Origin: a virus
DNA length: 42,662 bases
Strand: one strand, 5' to 3'
IMG/VR virus record: IMGVR_UViG_3300050821_001920
Span: 1 to 42,662 of that record
Of the stretch, positions 36,991 to 42,662 are shown in pieces. Both the position numbers and the translations under genes were made by a program. Below the pieces are notes generated by a model. The model searched no databases. It was not told the DNA's origin and saw only the letters and a list, made by a program, of their open reading frames with translations. Position 1 is the first letter of the stretch. Each line of letters starts with the position of its first letter.

Positions 36991-37399
36991 CTGGTGAGCC
37001 CGTGTTGGGATAGGGGAATGGACGCTTCATGGGGGTAGTGAGCATGATTGAAAAAGGAGCCGGCGTGCCGATGCGAGTCTTAGACTGTGCCACCTCCACC
37101 CCGGCTATCACGGCAGTGATCTGGAAGATATAGGTGCTGGCGGGAGTGACCGCACCGACCGGCGGCATATTCTGTGGCCGCGCGGAATTTCCAGATGGAG
37201 CCGAAATGGTGGAATTTGAATAAGTGGTCTGTGTGAGACCAGTAACAGTGGCAATCCTTGAGGTAACGTTCTGATTCAAGACGCCATTGACGTAAACGTT
37301 ATAGGAGGTCGGCGCAGTTCCTGGGAACACACCCCACTCCAACGTAATCGAGCCATTGCCGTTATCGTAAGCATCGATATGTCCGCAGCCGTACGTCAT
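36983..37399 (-). CDS. Fn3-like protein
   Basis: The 138-residue protein contains GSITLEWGVFPGTAPTSYNV followed by YVNGVLNQNVTSRIATVTGL and TYIFQITAVIAGVEVAQS, the strands of one Fn3 domain. It is translationally coupled to the portal stop (ATGA). It parallels the Fn3 protein at 14195-14521. Confidence 0.7.
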   Translation of the reverse strand: MTYGCGHIDAYDNGNGSITLEWGVFPGTAPTSYNVYVNGVLNQNVTSRIATVTGLTQTTYSNSTISAPSGNSARPQNMPPVGAVTPASTYIFQITAVIAGVEVAQSKTRIGTPAPFSIMLTTPMKRPFPYPNTGSPDG

Positions 37400-39060
37400 G
37401 CGGCCGCCGGTTGCGCCTGCGCGGCTGGCTGACCAGCCCCACCTGCCGCGGAGGCTGATTTAGCTGCATCGGCCAAGTTCTTAGCCCCTTGCGTGACCGC
37501 CAATCCCTGCTGCGCCTGAGAGGCTTGCGCCTGCTGATCGGCAGCGTGTTGTAGCAACTGTGTGACCTGATCCTCTGAGAGCAAGAGCTTTGCCGGCATA
37601 CCGCGGATAGCCGCCATCTCACGCAGCGCATCGTGCGCATCAATGACCTTGACTACTGATGGGTCGATCTGGGCGAGCTGCGCCGCATCGGCCACCGTGT
37701 TCATGATGGCAGTACCTTCTTCGGCCCGTAGCGCTCGAGCCATCGGTGAAGTGTATTCAATCCTCATACCTCGCTTGGAGCGCACCAGTTCCATCGGTGG
37801 CGGCGGCAGTTGACCAGCCTCAGTCAGGATATCGATCTCGCGATGGATCAATGGTCCTAAGAACTCGCTCTGCTGGCGTCCCATCGCAGGGGCAATCAGT
37901 TCGCCCTTCTCCTGGGCGCGAAGCAAGGCTTCGGTTGCCGTCATGTTGGGGTTTTGCACCAGAATCTGAAAGAGCGTGTTAAGAAACGTATCCCGAATTG
38001 TGGCCCGCGTGCCCTCGAGCATCTTCTCGGCAAGCTCAAAGTTACCCTCAGTTTTGAATGGGATAGCTAGCGGCTTCCCGTCCTGGGTCACCATACCGTA
38101 ATTATTTGCTCCCGGGCGCTGGTTGAAGTTGTTTAAGACAGATTCCTCGGCTATGAGGATAGGCGGGTCAACAGCCTTCTGACCTGCTCTGAGGCCCGTT
38201 TTGACCATTTCGTTCGCGGTCCGAACATCAGGGAGGCAAGTAGTTGCTGGTCCTCTGCCATAGTGCTCCCTAGGAGCAACGCGATAACGTCCGATAGCGC
38301 AGGGGAATGTTCTGTAGGCACCTTTTTCAAGGACCGATTTGTCGGCGAGGTGGATATACCAGGACTCGAACTTCTTGCCCTTGTCCCCGTACGCATAAGG
38401 CTTCCACTCATTAGAGGGCTTGATCACATGCAGAAAGTCGAACTCGCGGTACTGATTAGTCGCAAGCACGCGCTGAATGGCCTGAGGCACGCGAGACTTA
38501 CCCCAGTGCTCAACAGCCTGTTTGGCCGTGTACTGGAACTTTCGATACATGGTATCGACCATGCCCTGGTGATTTAAGCTCCAGACAAGCTCTGAGAGAG
38601 GCACAGCGCGATACCGCAAGGAATGTCCGATCGCTTCATCAATGAATAGCAGATTGTTCCCAAAGGCCCCCAATGACATGTAGCACTCATCGGTCTGGGA
38701 GGCGAAGTTAGCCTCAGGGTGATAGCGTGCGGCAAATAGGATCTTATTGACCTGGTCCAGATAGTTCTGCACCGCAGGCACGTCTTCCAGTTCCTTATCA
38801 TCAGCCTTGAGCTTGTGCCAGATCTGCGAGCGGGGAGTAAGAATAGCCTCCATCGCGGCGGCAAAGCGTTCATTCGCAATCACACCGGTCGAGTCAAATA
38901 TACGGGTGTTGCGGTTTACCCCTTCGGCAAACCAGCCGATGAAGTTGTCGTTTGCCGGTAAAACGAACTGAGCTGCTTGATTCCACAATGCCCGAAAGTT
39001 CCCTTGCGCTGCCCAGAGGAACTCATAGTCACTCACCAGACTATTGGCTTCGTCGCTCAA
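37396..39060 (-). CDS. Portal protein (T7-like head-tail connector)
   Basis: The 554-residue protein shows the connector family pattern: LWNQAAQFVLPANDNFIGWF, then FDSTGVIANERFAAAMEAIL, then TPRSQIWHKLKA, then RYRAVPLSELVWSLNHQGMV. The C-terminal 100 residues are a helical barrel rich in Ala and Gln. It forms the dodecameric ring through which DNA is packaged and ejected. The start is TTG with AGGAG eight bases upstream and overlaps the previous stop as TTGA. Confidence 0.92.
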   Translation of the reverse strand: MSDEANSLVSDYEFLWAAQGNFRALWNQAAQFVLPANDNFIGWFAEGVNRNTRIFDSTGVIANERFAAAMEAILTPRSQIWHKLKADDKELEDVPAVQNYLDQVNKILFAARYHPEANFASQTDECYMSLGAFGNNLLFIDEAIGHSLRYRAVPLSELVWSLNHQGMVDTMYRKFQYTAKQAVEHWGKSRVPQAIQRVLATNQYREFDFLHVIKPSNEWKPYAYGDKGKKFESWYIHLADKSVLEKGAYRTFPCAIGRYRVAPREHYGRGPATTCLPDVRTANEMVKTGLRAGQKAVDPPILIAEESVLNNFNQRPGANNYGMVTQDGKPLAIPFKTEGNFELAEKMLEGTRATIRDTFLNTLFQILVQNPNMTATEALLRAQEKGELIAPAMGRQQSEFLGPLIHREIDILTEAGQLPPPPMELVRSKRGMRIEYTSPMARALRAEEGTAIMNTVADAAQLAQIDPSVVKVIDAHDALREMAAIRGMPAKLLLSEDQVTQLLQHAADQQAQASQAQQGLAVTQGAKNLADAAKSASAAGGAGQPAAQAQPAAA

Positions 39061-39326
39061 TGCAGAAACTCCTGCGCTGGCAGGATCTCAAGGCCTAAAA
39101 GCGTGAAGTTAGATAGCACCTGGAATGGATCACCAGTTCTATGCGCTTCCGCAGCGTCTAGCTCAATCATCTCGTTGGGTGCGTTCTGCTCAACCAGATG
39201 ATCCACAAGCTCCAAACCCTCGGCAGCGGTCAGGATCAGCTTGAAAGTCGATAAGGGAGCTCCCTGGCCTTGAGCGAACTTGTACAGGCTCTCGGCTTTC
39301 TCGATAGCTGCTACCTTAAGTTCCAA
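39057..39326 (-). CDS. Small helical protein before the portal
   Basis: About 89 residues from TTG 39326: MELKVAAIEKAESLYKFAQG, then APLSTFKLILTAAEGLELVD and VEQNAPNEMIELD. It is mostly helical, with an acidic middle. It overlaps the preceding gene's stop and is coupled to the portal start. The start is uncertain (longer in-frame extension exists). Unrecognised. Confidence 0.55.
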   Translation of the reverse strand: MELKVAAIEKAESLYKFAQGQGAPLSTFKLILTAAEGLELVDHLVEQNAPNEMIELDAAEAHRTGDPFQVLSNFTLLGLEILPAQEFLH

Positions 39327-39573
39327 GGGCGGACTTACCGACGACCGGCGCCTGATTCTGTGAGCCTGCGTAGATGTTCGATAGCATGCCGCGGCGCATA
39401 CGCATGGCATCGGTCTGTGACTGGGCGGCATTGGCCGCATCGTTTGGGTTCGGTACGCCAGGCGGTGGAGGCGGGGTCTTAGGTTTCAGCACATCCCAGG
39501 CAAGATCAGCCTTACCGCCGTCTAAGCGTGATGCAGGATCTGCCCACTTGGCTACATTGTGCAGGAAGGACAT
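39316..39573 (-). CDS. Small phage protein with DAMRMRRGxLxNIYAG motif
   Basis: The 85-residue protein has WADPASRLDGGKADLAWDVL, a Pro-rich linker, and AAQSQTDAMRMRRGMLSNIY followed by AGSQNQAPVVGKSALGT, a signature I know from small structural-block proteins near podovirus portals. It may be a minor head component. ATG 39573 lacks an obvious ribosome binding site. Confidence 0.65.
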   Translation of the reverse strand: MSFLHNVAKWADPASRLDGGKADLAWDVLKPKTPPPPPGVPNPNDAANAAQSQTDAMRMRRGMLSNIYAGSQNQAPVVGKSALGT

Positions 39574-39604
39574 TGCGCGACACTGCGATAAGTGCGCGGC
39601 ACAT

Positions 39605-39772
39605 TCAAGTCAAAGAATATGGCGGACGGCGTGATTGTAGACGCTGCACCATCAGCCATTCACGGGCTGAGAGCGATTCACCAGGACAATGCCGAGCGCG
39701 ATCCTCAAGCCAAGTTTTCAGTTCCTCGCGATTCTTTGGATCAGCCCTAAGTGAGGGAACCTGATCAGCCAA
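39605..39772 (-). CDS. Small hypothetical protein after the endonuclease VII-like gene
   Basis: TTG 39772 overlaps the end of the upstream HNH gene by eight bases. The 55-residue product is MADQVPSLRADPKNREELKT, then WLEDRARHCPGESLSAREWL, a charged helical peptide. The start may instead be TTG 39793. About 30 bp without a gene follow. Confidence 0.5.
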   Translation of the reverse strand: MADQVPSLRADPKNREELKTWLEDRARHCPGESLSAREWLMVQRLQSRRPPYSLT

Positions 39773-40196
39773 GATGCTTTTCCAGATAAGCAATTGCTGC
39801 TTTCAGGACAGCGATTCTATCCCGTGCGTGACCAAGTATTAGATTGCATCTCTGGCATAGGATGCCACGTACTTTGCCAGTCGTATGGCAATGATCCGTA
39901 TGAGCCTTATCTAAGCCTAGATCTCGTGAGAAGGGTGGCTTTACGCTCCCATCCTCATTGAGGATATATCCTAAAGATACCGAGCAAATCGCACACACTC
40001 CACCCTGATGCCTAAGCATCTGATCCCGTTGCTCAAAATTTATCCCAAACTCATAGATGAAAGCAGACTCTCGGCCACGACCGTTCTTTTTGCGTTTAAT
40101 GGTAGCTTCGGTCATTTTGCCAGGATTGGCCTCAAACCATCGCTTCATATAAGCAGCGCGAGCTATCTTTTGCTCAGGTGTGTAAGTGCGTGTCAT
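39765..40196 (-). CDS. Endonuclease VII-like HNH protein
   Basis: The 143-residue protein has CAICSVSLGY, then LDKAHTDHCHTTGKVRGILC followed by QRCNLILGHARDRIAVLKAA, the recombination endonuclease VII family core: two C-x2-C zinc pairs around the catalytic DHCH and CN residues. T4 gp49-type enzymes resolve Holliday junctions and branches before packaging. It is ATGA-coupled to the large terminase. It could be a packaging resolvase or a free-standing homing enzyme of the same fold. Confidence 0.85.
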   Translation of the reverse strand: MTRTYTPEQKIARAAYMKRWFEANPGKMTEATIKRKKNGRGRESAFIYEFGINFEQRDQMLRHQGGVCAICSVSLGYILNEDGSVKPPFSRDLGLDKAHTDHCHTTGKVRGILCQRCNLILGHARDRIAVLKAAIAYLEKHLG

Positions 40197-41506
40197 GTCA
40201 ATGAATACTCTGGTCTGCCAACGCTACCAGCCTCCCTATGCTCTTTCAGCCCTTGCGCTAAGTACCCGAAGGCATCGGCTGCGTGAGAAGTCCAGTCGTG
40301 CAATGGAGCGGAGCTAAAGATTTTAAGCTTATCGTCCCATCGCTTCTGATACTGACGCAGGGCGGACAGCCCTCGCTCGCATTTGACGCGGTCAAATCTG
40401 GCCCCATGCAGGATGATCCGAACAGCATTAATTCCATCATCGACTGATGCACGACGCATGACTCGTGGGCGTATTCCAAGGCCCTTGAGGACATCGACGC
40501 GGGACATCGCATTGTTTCCCCATTCACGGTCATCAGCATCATGGGGCAGGATATGGTAATCGTAGTGATAGGGCTTTTCTCGGCAAACTCGCGCATAGTG
40601 ATCTGCCCCGACTCCGGAGGCTTCGTAGTAGTCAATGATGCGAAGTTCGGTTCTAGTCTGCTGAGCAAACCAGATAGCCGTGCTGTCACCGACCCCAATA
40701 TCCCAAGCAGTAATGACCGGATACCTTGGATCATACGCAACATTCCCTATGCACTCGTTAGCCTCTAAGTCCGCGATCAGCTTGCCGTAATAGCTTCCTG
40801 GAATCGCTGCATCCCATGAGCAATAATACTCCTGGTTAATGATGTTCTGGGCCTCATCATCGCCTCGCTCGGCTGCGATCTGCCGGCGGATAGTCTCGAT
40901 CTGCGCATCGGTTAGAGCCTTGGTGTCTCGGACCGTGAGCAGCTCGCCATACCAGCCTGGCTCGCTTAAGGACAGTTGGTAGAGGTTGTGGAAGTGATTA
41001 CGGCCTCTCGGAGTACCGTTGAATATTGCCCAACCGCCGTTCTCTTCGAGGATGGGGGATAGATATAGCCAAGCGTTTGGATCACTGAGCATGTATTCGG
41101 AGTAAACGATGCCGAAGGCACCAGAGCCAATAACACCCTGATAGTTATCTGATCCCACGACTTGCCACGTGGAACCATTCTTGAAGCGAATGAGCATTTC
41201 CTGGTCATTGGTTGCCTCTCTAATAGCTGGTGGGAAGGCCCAGTCAATGCGCTTGATCCCTGTGTGGCTATCTACGGCAGTCCATATGGCTTTTCTGGCC
41301 TGATTGGCCTGAGGCAGCATGTACCAATAGTTGGCTGGATACTGAATGGCCTGCGTGGCTGTAAAGTGCAGGCCAATGTCATCCTTACCTGATCTACGGT
41401 GCCACGGCAGTACGACGCGGCGGCACCCCTGTTCCAGAGCGCTCCACGCCTTCATTTGGTAATCGCGCGGTACCCATTGGTTTGGAATCGTTACCGAATT
41501 GGACAA
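40193..41506 (-). CDS. terL: Terminase large subunit
   Basis: The 437-residue protein has an ATPase Walker A (PWHRRSGKDD, residues 34-43), Walker B (FGIVYSEYML, about 131-140), coupling motif region (FNGTPRGRNHF) and nuclease acidic residues (VITAWDIGVGDS, D269; PHDADD, about 321-326; HAADAFGY, about 409-416). The start is TTG 41506 with AGGTG upstream, limited by an in-frame stop two codons above. It begins inside the small-subunit gene, overlapping by 113 bases. It powers DNA packaging through the portal and cuts the concatemer. Confidence 0.93.
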   Translation of the reverse strand: MSNSVTIPNQWVPRDYQMKAWSALEQGCRRVVLPWHRRSGKDDIGLHFTATQAIQYPANYWYMLPQANQARKAIWTAVDSHTGIKRIDWAFPPAIREATNDQEMLIRFKNGSTWQVVGSDNYQGVIGSGAFGIVYSEYMLSDPNAWLYLSPILEENGGWAIFNGTPRGRNHFHNLYQLSLSEPGWYGELLTVRDTKALTDAQIETIRRQIAAERGDDEAQNIINQEYYCSWDAAIPGSYYGKLIADLEANECIGNVAYDPRYPVITAWDIGVGDSTAIWFAQQTRTELRIIDYYEASGVGADHYARVCREKPYHYDYHILPHDADDREWGNNAMSRVDVLKGLGIRPRVMRRASVDDGINAVRIILHGARFDRVKCERGLSALRQYQKRWDDKLKIFSSAPLHDWTSHAADAFGYLAQGLKEHREAGSVGRPEYSLT

Positions 41507-41765
41507 GCTTCACCTGCAATGGGCCACCGTCTTTACCACTCACCTCAATATTGGCGAGCTTAGGATGTACATAGGGAGCTACCGCTTTGCCTGCGTCGAT
41601 CCTGGTAGCAACTTCGGCTTTAGTGTCTCGCATAACGCTAAGTAGGAAATCAACCGGAGTGAGGCCAGATGCTGCAATCTGTGCTGCGCGTTCCGTATTC
41701 GCTCGGTTCGGTGTTCCCTTCTGTCTGCCACCCCTGCGCTCTCCTGGTTGTGATCCACGAGGCAT
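41394..41765 (-). CDS. terS: Terminase small subunit
   Basis: The 123-residue protein starts PRGSQPGERRGGRQKGTPNR, then LTPVDFLLSVMRDTKAEVAT, then RIDAGKAVAPYVHPKLANIE and VSGKDGG, the pattern of small phage terminase-type DNA-recognition proteins. The last 37 residues are read over the start of the large subunit in a different frame and look less ordered, so the functional domain is mainly residues 1-85. It likely recognises the packaging site. Confidence 0.8.
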   Translation of the reverse strand: MPRGSQPGERRGGRQKGTPNRANTERAAQIAASGLTPVDFLLSVMRDTKAEVATRIDAGKAVAPYVHPKLANIEVSGKDGGPLQVKLVQFGNDSKPMGTARLPNEGVERSGTGVPPRRTAVAP

Positions 41766-41767
41766 TG

Positions 41768-41941
41768 CTACCTTTTTGCAACTTTAGCCATTTTGCGGCG
41801 ATGCACATACTCAGGCAGCTTGCTCACGTGCTTGGTGGCTGAGACGAATTCCTTGCCGACCTTCTTTGGGATTCCCAGCGTGGAGTGTCCGGATGCGGCG
41901 GCGTGCATAGCGGCGTTCTGGGCTTTAGAGACGGCTGGCAT
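41768..41941 (-). CDS. 57-residue basic protein before terminase
   Basis: ATG 41941 shares bases with the previous stop as TAATG. The peptide is [20 protein letters not shown], then [20 protein letters not shown], then a basic tail. MPAxSKAQ with [10 protein letters not shown] is a familiar short phage protein pattern, often near terminase genes. It may bind DNA. Its role is unknown. Confidence 0.75.
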   Translation of the reverse strand: MPAVSKAQNAAMHAAASGHSTLGIPKKVGKEFVSATKHVSKLPEYVHRRKMAKVAKR

Positions 41942-42297
41942 TATTCGTCGAACTTCAAAGATTTATCGCCGGCGCGTGTCGGTCCAGATAGCTTGGCCTT
42001 GCGCCAAGACTGCCCAGTAATCGCCGAATAGGCGTCTAGCGTGGCTATAGCAAGCTTGCGCAAGTCCAGCGCTGTGGTTGGAAGTCCTGTGGCATTGTCC
42101 ATTTCAGCGATGACAATGGCCTCTAGGCCTGATCGAAGCGCATCAACGCACATGGTGAGCTTTCGGTTACCTTCAGCGAAGTGACCTTCGGCTTCCTTGG
42201 CTGCGGCAAATGGGTCAAGAGCGGGAAGTTTGGGCTTCTCGCCATTGGGTTTGATCTTTGGCGGTCTGCCGCGGCGTTTGGGCTCTGTGCCGATCAT
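41941..42297 (-). CDS. Helical protein with AT-hook-like N-terminus
   Basis: The 118-residue protein opens with [20 protein letters not shown], an AT-hook-like RGRP core, followed by helices ([20 protein letters not shown], then [20 protein letters not shown]). It could bind AT-rich DNA in the minor groove near the packaging site. The family is not recognised. It is coupled to both neighbours by ATGA/TAATG. Confidence 0.65.
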   Translation of the reverse strand: MIGTEPKRRGRPPKIKPNGEKPKLPALDPFAAAKEAEGHFAEGNRKLTMCVDALRSGLEAIVIAEMDNATGLPTTALDLRKLAIATLDAYSAITGQSWRKAKLSGPTRAGDKSLKFDE

Positions 42298-42560
42298 ACG
42301 GTGGCCTCATTGGGAGTTTCAGAAATCACCTTAGGCTTGACCTTCGGCACTCCCCTAGGTCCTTTCGGCATCTTCTTGCGCATGGCTCTGCGGGTTTTGT
42401 CGAAGCGATTGATCGACGCAGGTTCGCCATTGAGATTCTGCATGATCGCCTGGGCTATCTCGGTTGCGGTATCGAACTGCTTTGGAGCTTCGAGTTTCAG
42501 CAGCAGCTCGCCCTCAAATTCAGGTAAGGCTGATGTGTAGGCGTGCAGGCGGCGGATCAT
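42294..42560 (-). CDS. Hypothetical basic protein upstream of the terminase genes
   Basis: The 88-residue product reads MIRRLHAYTSALPEFEGELL, then KFDTATEI-like helical sequence and a strongly basic tail (RFDKTRRAMRKKMPKGPRGV). It follows the 42-500 gene across the circle junction with a spacer of about 46 bp. Unrecognised; a DNA-binding packaging accessory is possible. Confidence 0.6.
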   Translation of the reverse strand: MIRRLHAYTSALPEFEGELLLKLEAPKQFDTATEIAQAIMQNLNGEPASINRFDKTRRAMRKKMPKGPRGVPKVKPKVISETPNEATV

Positions 42561-42565
42561 CTCGA

Positions 42566-42662
42566 CGACTAGGCTTAAGACTCGCTCCCTGATGAGGACT
42601 GGCTGCTTAATGAGGCCGCTCCATGATGTCTTTGCCCGTGTCCTCGATCGCTTGCATACGCT
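42566..42662. repeat. Terminal direct repeat, right copy
   Basis: This is an exact copy of bases 1-97. It should be collapsed with the left copy when the genome is circularised. It contains the upstream spacer of the 42294-42560 gene and the last codons of the gene that is complete at 42-500. Confidence 0.9.
42607..42662 (-). CDS. Partial duplicate of the 42-500 gene (C-terminal codons)
   Basis: This is the 3' end of the 152-residue gene, repeated because the window carries the 97-bp overlap. It is not a separate gene. It shows that the leftward operon runs continuously from the accessory block into the terminase block on the circular map. Confidence 0.85.
   Translation of the reverse strand, partial: RMQAIEDTGKDIMERPH

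Noticed and set aside
1-42662. tRNA genes, CRISPR arrays and insertion sequences
   Set aside because: No cloverleaf-like segments, regularly spaced repeats or transposase-like ORFs with inverted ends were noticed; this was by eye and a tRNA scan would be needed to exclude a divergent tRNA.

Overview
The window is essentially one complete genome of a short-tailed, T7-like-virion tailed phage (podovirus morphotype). The first 97 bases are repeated exactly at the end, so the contig closes into a circle of 42,565 bp. A diderm (Gram-negative) host is indicated by a lambda-type lysis cassette: a lambda R-like endolysin, a holin candidate, an i-spanin and an o-spanin nested inside it. Size and module order recall the roughly 42 kb Bordetella BPP-1 / Burkholderia BcepC6B type of phage (family knowledge plus inference). 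No diversity-generating retroelement, phage RNA polymerase, DNA polymerase, helicase or primase was recognised. There are no tRNA genes and no CRISPR array.

There are two converging transcription units. A 98-bp AT-rich gap at 4409-4506 lies between a Cro/YdaS-type HTH gene (minus strand) and the first rightward gene, and is the obvious control region. The rightward unit (4507-13932) is a tightly packed early/accessory operon, with genes mostly joined by ATGA/GTGA overlaps. It encodes an Erf-type annealing protein, a deleted tyrosine integrase, an amino-methyltransferase, a C5-cytosine methyltransferase, a HAD phosphatase, a YubB/DUF1281-like protein and many Cys/His miniproteins.

The leftward unit starts at 4408, runs down to base 42, crosses the circle junction and continues from 42560 to 13903. 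Its first part (4408-42) is accessory: a second C5-cytosine methyltransferase paralogous to the rightward one, a DUF7694 protein, a PD-(D/E)XK nuclease-like protein, miniproteins, a lipoprotein and a membrane peptide. The virion block follows in transcription order: small and large terminase, an endonuclease VII-like HNH gene, portal, minor structural proteins, scaffold, major capsid, decoration-like proteins, tail tubular protein A, an HNH/AP2 homing endonuclease, tail nozzle, three or four internal virion (ejection) proteins and a beta-helix tail spike. The lysis cassette, an Fn3 protein and a Fis-type HTH gene end the unit.

The most interesting points are: a remnant integrase whose middle is deleted while the Cro-like switch remains, suggesting recent loss of lysogeny; C5-methyltransferase paralogs in opposed operons; an HNH gene that appears to have taken over the start codon of the tail nozzle gene; a GNAT domain embedded in a giant ejection protein; an eight-fold AYxW repeat virion protein; carbohydrate-binding-like inserts in two virion proteins; an in-frame TGA inside a zinc-ribbon gene; and recurring translation-start cassettes. 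Several short genes are annotated from the sequence itself (691-840, 1598-1750, 4069-4206, 4889-4972, 41768-41941).
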